A program made the position numbers and the translations under genes. A stretch of DNA of 64,000 nucleotides from contig JAXCGZ010007571.1 of assembly GCA_037179515.1 (NCBI GenBank), positions 150,001 to 214,000 on the forward strand. Direction: 5' to 3'. Below, one piece after another: positions 12,738 through 25,715 of the stretch. Positions within the stretch are counted from its first letter, which is position 1, and each line of letters opens with the position of its first letter. Under the pieces are notes generated by a model that worked only from the letters and a program-made list of their open reading frames with translations, had not been told where the DNA came from and made no database searches. The stretch comes from Halocaridina rubra (taxonomy: Eukaryota; Arthropoda; Malacostraca; Decapoda; Atyidae).

Positions 12738-13527
12738 ATAATACTAATAATAATAATGAAGCTTTTTAGATTGGAAACACACGATGTATATTATGAATAA
12801 TCTTTATCAGTACAATAACACTTATCAACAGATTTGATCAAATATAGTGATATGGTGCATGATAGTGAGAGCCTCTTGTGATAGTGATGCAATTTCACTA
12901 TGTTTAAAGGTAGTGACAGAATGGAATTAATCTTATCTATAATTTTATATAGACAGAATACTCCAGTTTTATATTCAATATCAATGGGATTATGACAGGT
13001 AACCTGAGGCTATGGAATATTTGACAAAAATGTCAGAGGTCCACAGATTTTGTCATAATTATGGGAGCAGTAAATTTTTTGTTGATGCATAATGAATCTA
13101 CTTGTGATTCAGACCTGAAATTATCAGGGCGCATTTGTTAATTTAACTAAGAAACTAGTAAATATTTGTAGTCTCTAGCGCAATATGAGTCCCAAAATTA
13201 GAAATCTAGTAAGGTTTTACTGCTAGAACAATAACGAACATTTATGAGAATATTTGTAACTTAAATAAGAATATTGTGTTCTAAATAAAAAAGATCTTTT
13301 AAGATTCTGACACTGAAAAATAGGACAAACTGTGTTATATAATTTATATGAGAATATATTTTAACGTAAGCCATTATAAGAATTCATTCATCACGTTTCC
13401 TGTTCAATACACGTTCTCACTTTCGTTCAATACTGGATTCTTGTCAGCGTTTTTAGTTTCTTATTGAAGGGATTTGCGCCTAACATCTCCATAGAGCTGT
13501 CGAATCGCCATTTTCTTCAGAAATCTC

Positions 13528-16500
13528 TCATTCATCTAGCTTATCAGCTGGGCTATACTGATAATCGGAATGGGCATCACTCTCTCGGGTACTGCTCGTT
13601 CCTGTAAGGTTTATGAGTGTTATTAGGTGGGTAATATATTCAACACAAATTGGGCATGAATAAAATAACAACAGATACAACTGGAGAGACTGAAAATGAG
13701 TAATTTTTCTTATGTTTATCTAATTAGGTTAGCTAAATATATTTAAAATCTTCGAGGTGCCTTAATGGTCTCCAGAAACCGTTGGTTTTGGCACTGTGAA
13801 AACCACATTAAAGAAAATTATGATTGATAGTCCATCTTACCTTCAATTGGCACCGGCTCATTCCAAGGCTGAATATCAGCAGAAATGAAAATAACATAGA
13901 CAGTACAGTTCAGTAGATAAATGCCAACAGTGACTAGGAATACAGTTCGCCATTCCGACAGTGTTCCCTGGAATGAAATGATCAAGATATAACAATAATT
14001 TTGTAAGATTTTTGCCCCTGGGTTATTATTGATGGTTTACGCTATATTCTGTCTTGTGTAACTGGTTCTTCCCTTTCTATATTTTATCTCGATAAATAAT
14101 ACTTCTTGCTCACACTGTTGTCGTCTGAGAGTCTTTACTGAACTTTATTTATTTATGCCTTTTTATGTAGAACTCATTAGATTTGTTAGTTTATTTAGGG
14201 TACAAATATATGTGCCTTTCACAGTCTTTTAATACACCCATCCCAATCCAATGTGCACATAATATCTAGCCAGAATTTCTGAAGCTTTGGTATCCAGAGA
14301 ATTGCAGGTTTTTTCTTTTTCGAATGTTGTAACTTCAAGAAATTCTGTCTATTAATCTAAGCTACAGCCCATGAATCTACAAATATGTTTTCCACTCAGT
14401 TCCTTTCACTCTCAGAATTTAAGTGAAAGTAGTCATTCTAATGTATATCTAATATACAACTTCATAGTCACAGGTTGAAAAGTTCAATGACATCAAATTC
14501 TCGACTTCCATTTGAGGTTAAGCTCCATCAAGTTTAGTTTTAAGGGGTCAGATATGGTCCTGGATCCTGGAGAGTGAGGATATACAGATGTGGATACATA
14601 TAATAAGATAGCAAAGTGTTGGCACTTTCTTATCCAGCACAAAGTTGACAGTATTGTTTTATGTAGTAAGTGTGACTGTAATTATTAGGTATTTTGTGAA
14701 ATTTTCCAGAAGCTCATTGAGTACTGATTCTTAGTCACTTCCCAATTTCTTTCTCTTCTAAAGTGTGCTGGGTTATAAGGAATGGTTTGAAGGTGGAAGA
14801 TGAAAAAATAGTTAATGAAGAAAGTGTGTGTTTTGAGACTGAGGTACTTGTAGAGCAGTAAATGACTGAATAGGTAGTTTTACTGTTGTTGTTGTTGTTA
14901 TTCCCTAAGCTGTCTGGTGAAGCATCCCCAAGTAGCTAAGGAAGATCACTGCCTATCATAGGCTTTCCCTCAGAGCTATCAGGAAGTGTGTGAAGTGTTG
15001 GTGGCGTATATGGTTATGAGCAGTGAAGCTTACCATAATGTTTCATGGCTTGCTCTCAATGTCTCCAGTTGGAAGGAGTCTTCAGAATATGACTGAAAGT
15101 CATTTAGTCAGTCTAGAAAGAATTGTCCTCTTATGTGTGTTGTGATGAGAGATAAGGTAATTGTTCATGAGACCAAAGGCTCTCCCAGGTTCTAGTGCTT
15201 CGTGATGAACAGGGGTTGACTGTGGTAGTTTGGCCTCTTTTGCTGCTCTTTCTTCTGAGTTGCAGCTCCTGAGGGTGAACCTATGCCAAAAATACTGCCA
15301 CTTCAGGTCCTCGAATAGGTGTTCTTGCTTTGTAACTTCTTACTTCATTTTGTTTTTATACTTACGGACACTTCCCACAACAAATTACATGTTAAATCTT
15401 ATGTGATATAAGGGTTGGATTCCCTTATTGATCAGACACAAAGACGGTAATCATTTGGCATAATACAGTCAGGCCCTTTTAATTTAGCTGTCTTTGGTGA
15501 TAATTAAGAGTAAGGCTTTGGCCATATTAAATGCAATACCCTGGGAGACTAAAGGATAACATGCATTAAATAATGCATGTTAATTTTTTCCAATAACCCA
15601 CGAGGCAACCCGCTACTCTCAAACCTCTAAGCAGACTGCATGTCCTAATGGGTATACACGTGTTTCAGAAACACATCAGGGAGACATACAGCCCTCCCTT
15701 GCAATCTCAGCTCACCTCTGGGAAAAGTGTCGTACCTCTTGAGTCTCCTCACCAAAGGTATGGAGAATCTCCTGAGCAGCAGAAGCAGGGGCTGCAGGAC
15801 ATAGCAGGAGATCAGGCCTAATGTAAACCCTAATCTGAATTATTCAGTTGGCTCAGGTGGAATGCAAACCTAAAGATAAAATTTTTATGCTGTGATATAG
15901 CTCCATTTCTTGAATTTATATTTGAGGGACTTGTCATGAGCAACAATTTCATTGGACTAAAGGATCGTGTAAAGGTGAATGCATTTAAATTGAATATCAA
16001 GTGATAACAGTTCATAAGATAGTCCACTTTGACTCCTCCTCAAAACGAACAAACGCTCAGAAATTATAAAATGGTCTAAGATATTGCATCAGCAAGCACT
16101 TGCCTTGTCTTCTATAATATAACTGGTAATGGCTGGAGCAGCTATTCCAGCTAAGGCCCCAACAGTATTAGTTATTCCCAGAAGAGTTCCAGCTAAATTT
16201 GGTGCAATGTCTTGATGAGAACACAAGTAGCCACTATTAACAGCCCCATTTAGCATTCCAAATATACACAAGACTGAAGTCGCGAGGATTGCATTGCAGT
16301 TCACGAAACACATGGCAATCAGACCAATCATGGGACCGTAGAGAGCTGAAGTGAAATAGATGAATTACATCTGTGTAAAACCACGTGAATACATATTTAT
16401 GGGCATTTATATACATGGTATTAGATATTTCTCAATAAGCATAGCTTGAAGCAAGCAGAATCCTTACATCTGCAGTACAGTTGTCCTACCAAACCGCTAT

Positions 16501-19500
16501 GCTGTCTCATATAAAATATATATAACTTCTTAATACATTAGAACTATCAAAATAATGATTTCTTTTGTTAATTCTGTTTTTGCATTTCTTTGATAACAGT
16601 ATCTGTTTCAAATGCTTTCTCACCCACACCCGTTGAAAGCCTTCTTATATTCACAAGAGCAAGTGTTTCTTTCTTAGTTAAGTAATCCATAAGTGCTGCC
16701 CACAGTAAGCCGAAGATCCACATCAAAAAGTAGGGAAGTGCAGAGAGTGCTCCATTCTGAAGAAAAAATATGATATGGATTTACTTTTGCATTTGTAGGA
16801 CCTGAGAATAGACCTATAATGAAGCACATTTTTTTTTAGTATCATCACTGTGATAAAGTGCCTAGATTGCATTTTCATATCAGATAAACGCACTTGCATG
16901 AACATATTTGTTTTCATATATATATTTTTTTTATGATTGTGACACCAGGACGGGCCATAAAAAATTATAAAATAAAACAGCCCTCATCGGGCCTGGGCAC
17001 GAAGAATACATAAAGCAAAGAGAAACAGAGATGGAGAGTGTAATGACTTGTCAGATGTGAAGGGATAATGAAAGATGTCTGATGAATATCATATATGAAT
17101 GTGACCAACAGAAAATTACAGTATGAAAAAGTGAATGAAAAAGATAGATGGTTCTTAATGTCATTGTACACTAAAACGTGAACTTAGATAATTAATGAAC
17201 CGACGTTTTCTATATTGAAATGCTGAACATCGTGGAGGTACGTGGGTAATTCCGTTAGCAATGTGAAGAAACCATAATCATTCCCCAGGCTACTGGCAAC
17301 GACAGCCCAGAAGGTTAAGGAAGTCAGCATTCCTCTCCAAGGCATTGGCAAAACCTGAAAAAAAAGAAAAAAAACATTCAGGTTTAGAGATCATCCAGAT
17401 CAATACGTTTTCTGGACCACTCTCAGGAAATGCAGAACAAATTAGCTTACCGCCATCTACAGCGCTTTTGGAACTCATTGTTAATGATCTAGACAAGATG
17501 ATGGATGAAAGTCATTTGTATGTAATGCCAAGGACAAAAAAAAAAAAACTCTTCAAGAAGGCCTTGCTTTCCAAATAGCAGAACTTTTTATTACAAAGCC
17601 AAACCTACCTCAGCTTGTTTCCTGGATTCATAATTGAGAATGAGTTGCCTTAGCTCAGCGTTGGGTATACCTGGATGGTCTTCTGGGCGTTCATAAATGA
17701 TACAATACCATGTAATGGCCCATGCAATACCCAGGCCTCCAAAGGTGTAGAATGGTAGTGGCCAACCTTCTAGATATTTGAAATTGCAGAGCCATCCCGT
17801 TGCGTAGAGACCAATTACAGTGCCAATCTGGAATCCTAGAGATACACGATGTATGTTTTATCATTGTTTTAGAAAAAAAACTCGTTTATCAAAACCACAT
17901 TAATGCCAATACGAAGCCAAATATGTAAGGACGGTATTATAATGCCAATACGAAGCTAAATATGTAAGGACGGTATTATAATGCCAATACGGAGCCAAAT
18001 ATGTAAGGACGGTATTCATGTATTAGGGTGATTCAATTTGAAATACTGAATCCTGCTGTGCCATGCAGAGTTGAAATATAAAAGTGAAGAAAACAAATAT
18101 TGGCCTTCATGCCTCATATACCTGAATAGACAATGGTACTGAACATACTCCTGTCCTTTGGTAGGATCCAAGTAGCCAACATGCAGTTCATAGATGGAAA
18201 CGTTACCCCCTGGAAAGCAGTAAGTGGATAAATATGGACTACTGTTCCTCCTTCCTTCTTATATTTAAGCAGAAACTTCAGATGTGTATGCAATTTATAT
18301 ATGTGTCTTCTGTCATCCATCCTTATTTCTTTTGCTGATGGCCTGGCTCTCCTTTCTTGAAATTAGACTAGAATGTATATCCTGCTTATGTTTGTTTGTA
18401 CGAAATTGAGTAAATGTCTTTGTGTTACATGATCTGTGCTACCCACCTGAAACACACCTAGAAGAATCCTGCCAACAATAAACAATTCTACTGAAGCATT
18501 TGCTAATGTAGGACTGATAATTGAGAGCAGAGAAGAGCCCATTATGCCTAAGCCAAAAACCATCTTGCCACCGACGTATTCAGATAACCTTCCTCCAATG
18601 ATGTTTGTGGCTGCATAGCCCCAGAAGAATGCACCCAGTACTATGCCTTGCATTTCTTTATTCCATTGAAACTCACCCTGCAAGTAGGCATGATTAAATA
18701 GATATATCTTGTGTGCTAATATCATAATGTTCAACTTTTTTCCATAGTGAAAAACAAAGGTACAGGGAAGTCAGAGTTTATCATTATTTGTGGACGTTTT
18801 CACTGAATTCAGTAAAGTCTAATTTAGTATTATGAGGAACTAAAGATGAACCATTACTAATAATCTGTAAAAGTTGGGGAATGCGACTACAAAGGGAGCA
18901 ATATATGGACTACCAGAACCAGGCAGTTAAATACTGCGAATGTGAGCTACTTTGGTTTAAGAATAAAAACTGGATATAAACCAATTGGAATATATTGCAA
19001 TATCAGTGAGGTATCCAAAGAGACACCTACTGATTCCAGTTGGATTTACAACTTGTTGAGCAATTGATATTAGCCAGTCAGGTTAAAAGAATCTTGTATA
19101 CTACCTTTGCATGAGTGCGTGCCTTATTAATGAGCTCTTCGTCAAGACTCCCTGTTGGGAGAGGACAGCTCCCATGAAAAGTGTGGTTGGCTGTCGTATT
19201 GACAGGTGCCACCATAACAACAATGGCGACAGAGAGACTAACTCTTTGGCAGTATTCCACAGCAATACCGAAAAGACCCATAACTGATAATGTGTGTCTG
19301 GCTCCCCATCGTACTTTCTTTTCTGTAATATAGTTAAAAAAAAATATATGGTAACAGAAATTTAATGTCTGGTATTATTCTACACCTATTTATTTAGAAT
19401 AATATGTAGGTACTGTATGCTTGACGATCATCTGACTTTCTATGAAAGTTAAATAAATAAAATTATTTGGTACCACCGAGATAAGCTCTTTGGCAGTTTT

Positions 19501-21125
19501 ATACACCATGCTTAGAGAGATCATAACATATGAGGTGTGACTGGTGCCCCGTTATGATCTTATTTTCTGAAGGTAAATAAATAAATGAGTTGACGACAGA
19601 AAGTAACTCTTGAGAAGAAAATTAAATGGCCATGCCAGATGAGGTGAGTTGGACATGCCATATAACTCTTTTTCTAATAATATACAAATATGGAAAGAAT
19701 TGGCGACAGAAAAGCAAATAGATAAGTTATGTTAGCAAATCCCTATACCCTTTATTTCTGTAATATACTTAAGAATTAATTGGCGACCGAGAGATTAACT
19801 TTTCAGCAATTTTACACAATATCTCCCTAAAGGTCCATAACAGATAATGTGTCTTTGAACACAAATCTGACCTTTTCCTAAAAGATAATTGAATATTTAT
19901 ATAAAATATATATTAAATGTATGTACTACGGTATACCATATCAGTAGTGGCACATTGCAAAAGATGAGAAGTGATGAGCCTAACGCGCGTTCGATCCCAC
20001 ATCGGGGTATTAGGGAATCCAGCCCTGATCCCCCTGTTCCAACCTTCCGTGTGTACCCCCATTCGAATAGATTAGTTGTAACACATTAAACCACAAATAT
20101 AACTCAGAAGTATATAAACACATCGATTAAGATGATGAACGGAAGTGATTAAACTTATGTTTTCGCAATGTTTAGAATATCAAAACACATGAAAATGCAT
20201 GTTATAATTTCATTATAGCATGATGTGGCAGAATGGTCAGTTTGATAATGATGATTCACACATTTAAATATGAAGTAAAACTCCAAGATGCAAGAATGTC
20301 TAGGGCTCGATATCTTAAACAGTGTAAACCTAGGATACAATATTGTTAGTTAGCTAGACTCACACAAATGGATTTCATAAACGCACCTGACCCGATTCTG
20401 TGTACGGGATCCTAGCCATACACAGAACCGCGTCAGATGCATTCATGAAATTAATTTGTGTGTGTCTAGCTAACTAACAATATGGTATCCTAGGTTTACA
20501 CTGTTTAAGGAATCGGACCTAGGTGTTTGTGAAATAGAAATTATGTAAAGAGGAGGGTCTGGGACACAAAACCCCTCAAGTAGGAAAGTAGTTGTAAAAT
20601 GGAGATACCTCAAAACCTCTCTTTTCAGACATAATGGCGTTCAAAATCGACCATTTCACAAAAAGAATAATTAGAATAACCTCATTGTTCAAAGCACATG
20701 GAGGTTTCAATTTCACAATTACCTAATCATTGTAATATTACAGCCAAATTACTTTCAGTAATCTGTAGATCGCTTCTGGTTCCGGTTTTACGTCACGGAC
20801 TCCCTTTTCAACCAAGGGCTAGGACGGTTGCCTTTTTGCGAAGGACTTGTTTTGGCAGATGTAATCCTTACCCTGAGTGCATGCCATTGCTAACCTCAGA
20901 CCGTGACGGGGCGTGAACCCTCGACTTGACGCCTCAGAGTCGCGGACGCTACCGGTTGACCCACGGCGACTACAGTAATCTGTAGATCGGTAGATAGTTT
21001 TATGAGGTAGAGACTGTAGTAGTATTAATTATGAATGAGTATACTTTAGTAGATACTTCTGACTTACCTGGAGGGTGTCTCAGTAACGGGACAGTTTCGT
21101 CTATGGTCTCCGTATCTTCTGCCAT
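13528..21125 (-). CDS. SLC17A5: Sialin-like SLC17 organic-anion transporter
   Basis: Major facilitator carrier of the sialin/vesicular glutamate/phosphate cotransporter family; sialin exports sialic and glucuronic acids from lysosomes with protons. Ten exons, 5' to 3': 21068-21125, 19105-19322, 18447-18677, 18122-18209, 17609-17835, 17205-17354, 16630-16756, 16104-16345, 13841-13967, 13528-13601. They total 1542 nt, 513 residues, with every phase consistent. The N-terminal ETVPLL fits an acidic dileucine lysosomal sorting signal as in sialin. Loop 1 carries NTT and NHT glycosylation sites. The family block GVTFPSMNCMLATW..P..RS and the later HQDIAPNLAGTLLGITNT are clear. Residues matching human sialin R57 (CQRVSLSV), K136 (GGKMVFG) and P334 (SALPY) are kept; the H183 position is Asn. 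The intron after 16104 uses a GC donor. The start Met is the first codon of a short exon before the dileucine. Other invertebrate SLC17 members (phosphate cotransporter) remain possible. Confidence 0.93.
16102..16103 (-). promoter_or_regulatory. GC splice donor of sialin intron 8
   Basis: The exon ends GAC AAG followed by GCAAGT. Splicing here to the CAG at 13968-13970 keeps the family sequence (EDK then GTLSEWRTVF) in frame. The nearest GT, four bases downstream, would shift the frame. Confidence 0.8.
16938..17110 (-). repeat. Dispersed repeat family C, truncated copy in sialin intron 6
   Basis: The reverse complement matches the 3' half of the family: the GATGTGAAGGGATAATG, AGAAACAGAGATGGAGAG and CCTCATCGGGCCTGGG blocks. 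Confidence 0.65.
17902..18016 (+). repeat. 39-bp minisatellite, three copies
   Basis: Three near-identical head-to-tail units starting AATGCCAATACG and ending GGACGGTATTAT, in sialin intron 4. Units differ by one or two bases, so the array is recent. Confidence 0.85.
19955..20090 (+). repeat. Diverged SINE-like copy (5S-SINE tail family) in sialin intron 1
   Basis: A GTTCGATCCCACATCGGGG box B-like block is followed by GGAATCCAGCCCTGATCCCC and TGTACCCCCATTCGAATAG, the same tail order as at 55970. Confidence 0.5.
20304..20519. mobile_element. Foldback (near-palindromic) MITE, copy 1, sialin intron 1
   Basis: The two halves are reverse complements over about 90 bp (TTAAACAGTGTAAACCTAGG on the left, its complement on the right), with a small centre around TACGGGATCCTAG. 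TAG lies at 20301-20303 and again at 20520-20522, suggesting a 3-bp target duplication, as made by PIF/Harbinger-type elements. No coding capacity. Confidence 0.75.
20773..20972 (-). repeat. tRNA-SINE in sialin intron 1
   Basis: Full-length copy with a perfect 17-bp duplication (CAGTAATCTGTAGATCG at 20756-20772 and 20973-20989), so it is a young insertion. Confidence 0.9.
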
Positions 21126-21332
21126 TGAAGTGTTTCTCACAAAACTCTTTGTTATAAGTGTTCTTACTGTCCTACACAAATCTTGGGTTGGAAAAATTAT
21201 TTTTTCATCAATTCAGAAATTTTTTCAAGGTGTCAACTTCACCCAACAAATTATAGTTTCCATAAATTATCATGTTTTTATTACTTCAAGAGTATCTCAA
21301 TGTATCAACTGAGGGAGGGGGGGCTAGCGTAC

Positions 21333-21377
21333 ACCCTCCGTGTTCCCCTGCGTGTCGTAAGAGTCGGCTAAATGGGG
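21333..21377 (-). repeat. Dispersed conserved motif copy
   Basis: GTTCCCCTGCGTGTCGTAAG followed by AGTCGGCTAAATGGGG, the reverse complement of the motif at 8108. Confidence 0.6.
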
Positions 21378-21551
21378 CGTTATCAAAATGTTCGATACTT
21401 GTTCTTGTAGCTTAGATTTTGCTGCGTGTTATAGATTTCTGTGAAATAAAAGGGTTCTTTATTACCTCAAGGTTTATTCAAGCTCATTAGTCTAGTGGAT
21501 CATTATCAGTTTAAAACTCTTTACAGATCAAATTTTAACATTAGTTATTAA

Positions 21552-21821
21552 GGCCCGATTTCTTAAACAGTGTAAACCTAGGATACCATATGGTTAGTTA
21601 GCTAGACACACACAAATGGATTTCATAAACGCATCTGACGCGGTTCTGTGTATTGCTTGGCTCCCCCAGGGGGGATCCTAGCCATTCACAGAACCTGGGA
21701 TTCCGTACGGGATCCTAGCCATACACAGAACCGCGTCAGATGCGTTTATGAAATCCATAGTGTGTGTCTAGCTAGCTAACCATATGGTATCCTAGGTTTA
21801 CACTGTTTAAGAAATCGGGCA
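21552..21821. mobile_element. Foldback MITE, copy 2, upstream of sialin
   Basis: Same arms as copy 1, beginning GGCCCGATTTCTTAAACAG, but with a larger centre in which the GGATCCTAGCCATnCACAGAA block occurs twice. TAA at 21549-21551 and 21822-21824 is the likely 3-bp target duplication. Confidence 0.75.
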
Positions 21822-22124
21822 TAAGTCTGTTTAATAGTTTCTGAGAGTTTGAACAGATATAACGTTTTCTTTAGTATTTCAAGCATCCTCAGGCTGTTAG
21901 CTCGAACAAACCATTATATTCATCAGTAGGATATCAGAGTTCTACTTTTGTTACTTTGCCTGGATAGCGCATTGGATGTGAAGGCTAACAACATACTTTC
22001 CCACCCTTCACCAAACTCCCAAGGGTCTTCCACAGCGAATGAAGGAAATAATTTGGGTACTTTCCTATTATCAACAGCCATTTATTTACTAAAAGATTAG
22101 TATAGGTTAGGTTAGGTTAGGTTT

Positions 22125-22259
<135 letters not shown>

Positions 22260-22354
22260 TTTAGATATATTCATCATTCAGGAAACAAATATGGACTGTC
22301 GATAAAATGAAAGTAAAAGAAAAATTGTCTTAGTGATAATGGTGTTCAATCCTT

Positions 22355-22648
22355 CTTCCCAGGATGCTACTAGGGTCATCCACAGTGTCGGTGGAAAAAG
22401 TCATTAAGTGGGGCCTAATCAGCTGTTGCTTATTTGTCTCCACCGCATCATATCCTGGCAACCCCCCCCCCACACCCACCCGTCTCAGTACGCAACACTG
22501 CATATTTGCTGGCAAAGCCATACTTGGGTCATCCACAGTGTAAGTGGGAAAAGTTCTGCCGTGGGACCTAACATGCATAGGTTTACCTCCACTTCTTCAT
22601 AATGTGGAAACTGCACCCACACCCACCCGCTCTAGTGTGCAACACTGC
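22355..22648 (+). repeat. Tandem duplication, two ~145-bp units
   Basis: Two units each run from GGGTCATCCACAGTGT through a GTGGGnCCTAA block to a C-rich CACACCCACCCG and GCAACACTGCA end. Confidence 0.75.
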
Positions 22649-22799
22649 AGAGGTGCGGGAAAATCCCTTTGTGGATAGTGTGTCATGTGTGTGGTTATGG
22701 TGGGGAGATAAAAATTATGAACTAGTTTGTAAGTAAATAAGAAAGATTTATTTGAGATAAATGATGGCGTTCTTTATTAGTTTGTGTGTGTGTGTTTGT

Positions 22800-22858
22800 G
22801 TTTAATTACCTATTTGTGCTTGCGGAAAAGAGCCCCAAGCTCGTAACTTCCCTTCTCC
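22800..22858 (-). mobile_element. Short LINE 3' end fragment between TG tracts
   Basis: AATTACCTATTTGTGCTTGC and AAGAGCCCCAAGCTCGTAAC match the terminal bases of the LINE copies at 34-36 kb. It is bounded on both sides by (TG)n. Confidence 0.7.
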
Positions 22859-22904
22859 TGTGTGTGTGTGTGTGAGAGAGAGAGAGAGTGAGAGTTTAGC
22901 TAAT

Positions 22905-23660
22905 TTTATTCACGGGAGAGAGCCCTATGCTCGGAACTCTCAGTTTTCTGGTTGTATTCATTTTTTTTTTTAATAACACTTATCTTTTCTTTAAGCTATG
23001 AATGCACTTAGCATTTACTATTTCCTTGCCTAGCGAATTTCAGTTAGTAATTGCAACTATGATTTCTTATGAAATTTCAAATTGTAACTTCTAGTTCTAG
23101 AGCCACCCATATCCAAGTAGCGTTCCACATCAACTCTGTTAACACCATGGGGGAATTCGGAATCAATTACCATATCTCCTTCTTTCTCCTAGCATTGAGT
23201 GGTGGTAAGTCTAACTTTTTCAGCCTTTCCTTGTAACTGAGATTACGTATCTCTATCAGTTGCTTCGTAGCAAGTCTTTGAACTATCTTCAATTTGTGTA
23301 TGTTTTCCAACTGCAGATTCCAGAAGGGTGCTGCATATTCAAGCTTAGGCCTCATATAAGTCATGTACATATTACTGAACATTTCATTGTCCATATAACT
23401 GAGTGCCACTCCTTTGTTTAATAAGAAAACATGTCTTGCCATTGCGATGCCATTTATATGTATTTTCAGTGATAAATCTACCAACCCATCCATCCGCCCC
23501 TAGATCACTTCCAATTTCAGATTCTTTTTGTTCTCATGATATTGAATATGGAAAACCTGGACCTTCATGCACTTTTGCCCATTCTCATTAGCCACTTATC
23601 TGACCACTCATTAAGACTAGTTAGGTCTTCCTTAAGATCTCTACCACTGTTTTCGTGTCA
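22905..23660 (-). mobile_element. Degraded LINE 3' fragment
   Basis: On the minus strand it encodes broken pieces of the end of a reverse transcriptase ORF (NEWSDKWLMRMG, KIHINGIAMARHVFL, YMTYMRPKLEYAAPFWN, IRNLSYKERLKKLDLP), the same family as the copy at 34.4-35.7 kb, with frame changes and stops. Confidence 0.8.
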
Positions 23661-23697
23661 ATTGTGTATGTGTGTGGGGTACTAAATAAATATTGTC

Positions 23698-24043
<346 letters not shown>

Positions 24044-24071
24044 CAACTGTCACTGGTATATAATAGTTATT

Positions 24072-24104
<33 letters not shown>

Positions 24105-24444
24105 GATAGCATTTAAAATGATCCACCTGTACTTCGTCACAACCAATGGCAAACTAATCCTTAAAGAATTAATATCAATAATTATTGTTTGTATATAAAA
24201 AAAAATGCCTTATCTTGATAAGATTCTTGCAAAATTATCAACCATTGTTTTCATTCATTTATTTTTCTAATCTTATCTCGATATATTTGCTACTAACGAG
24301 GTATGTACAATGTGAACATCATATGTACATTTGTATGTGCTCTTACATATCTGAGCATGAGTGTACATGGTATTTTTAGCAGGTTTTGAATGTAAATGCA
24401 TTATTAACTCTTCTCATGGGGTTTTCTGGGGTACTTGTGTAATT

Positions 24445-24640
24445 GGATCCGGTTTTACTTCACGGACTCCCTTATCTACCAAGGGCTAGGACGATTGACT
24501 TCTTACGAAGGACTTGTTTTGGTAGATGTAATCGCCACTCTGAGTGCATGCCCTTGCTAACCTCAGACCGTGGCGGGGCGCAAACCCTCGACCTGACGCC
24601 TCAAAGTCTCAGATGCTACCGCTTTGCCACGGTGACTACA
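24445..24640 (-). repeat. tRNA-SINE
   Basis: Full-length copy; flanking repeats (CTTGTGTAAT / TTTGTGCAAT) are diverged and not exactly abutting. Confidence 0.8.
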
Positions 24641-25226
24641 CTCTGATATTTGTGCAATGAAGCCCATTATTGATTTTGACGGTGAAATATTGTTATTCCT
24701 CTTCTATTCTGTGTGATAAAATAGATAGGTTTTGGTAGTTAAGTCTGTCCGAAATTAGCGTAATTTGAAATACTCCCTCTCAGTATATTTAAGGAAGTAA
24801 CTATCAGTATTGATGGCTATGCATAGAAAATCAATGGAAAATGCATTTCTGTAATTATATAATTTATTGGAATCAAGTTTACAATTACTTTTCCTAACTA
24901 GTCTGAACAAATTTAAATCAATTTAACATTTGAAGGTGATTATCGGCCTCAGCTTCGTAACATTTGCTGTACAATGGGTTCTCTATATGGACTATTATGC
25001 TTTATTGTACACATAGGTATATGTGTACTTGGTATCAGTATACCCTGTATAAAAAATTGGTTTCTATATTTAGACATTTTGTGTATAGTCTATATATGTT
25101 TAGGTATTATTTATAGGGTATTTTCTAGGGTTCAATTAGCTTCACAGGGTTCAGTGTGATGTGTTTCTTCTTGGTAAAAAGCTTGAGGATTCATCTTCAC
25201 AAGGTATTTGCGAAATGTCGTCCAAC

Positions 25227-25427
25227 AGGATTGGATTCGGTTTTACGTCACGAACTCCCTTTTCTACTAAGGGCTAGGATGGTTGCCTTCTTGCGAAGTA
25301 CTTGTTTTGGCAGATGTAATCGTTACCCTGAGTGCATGCCCTTGCTAACCTCAGACCGTGATGGGGCGCGAACCTTCGACCTGCCGCCTCAGAGTTGCGG
25401 ACGCTACCATTTTGCCATGGAGATTGC
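25227..25427 (-). repeat. tRNA-SINE
   Basis: Full-length copy. Flanks AAATGTCGTCCAAC (25213-25226) and AAATGTTGTCCAAC (25428-25441) form a near-perfect duplication. Confidence 0.85.
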
Positions 25428-25441
25428 AAATGTTGTCCAAC

Positions 25442-25715
25442 ACTGAAGGTCTTTTGGACTTGAATAGGCCTGTCCAGGACAGTTCTATGTTGAGTCTTCC
25501 TTCACTTATGGTTGGTTCTTTTGCTATGCCTACATCTACACCGATTATTTTTGGATATTCCTTACACATCTCATATTATCCTTTCACATCTGATTATTCA
25601 CAACATTCCCCATCTCTGTTTCTCTTCTCTCTATGTTTTCTGCGTTCCCAGGCCCGATGAAGGCAATGTTCTTTGCCTTTCCTGGTGTCACACCCATAAA
25701 ATAGAAAAACTCGCC
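25442..25715 (+). repeat. Dispersed repeat family C, copy 1
   Basis: It shares ordered blocks with 29623-29885: CTGAAGGTCTTTTGGAC, GTTGAGTCTTCCTTCA, GGATATTCCTTACACATCTC, CCCCATCTCTGTTTCTCTT and a CCTGGTGTC end. It lies directly after a SINE. Confidence 0.75.

Noticed and set aside
24443..24646. Repeated minus- or plus-strand ORF with a conserved [21 protein letters not shown] protein, seen at seven or more places
   Set aside because: It is the antisense translation of the tRNA-SINE. Conservation comes from the SINE, not from protein selection.
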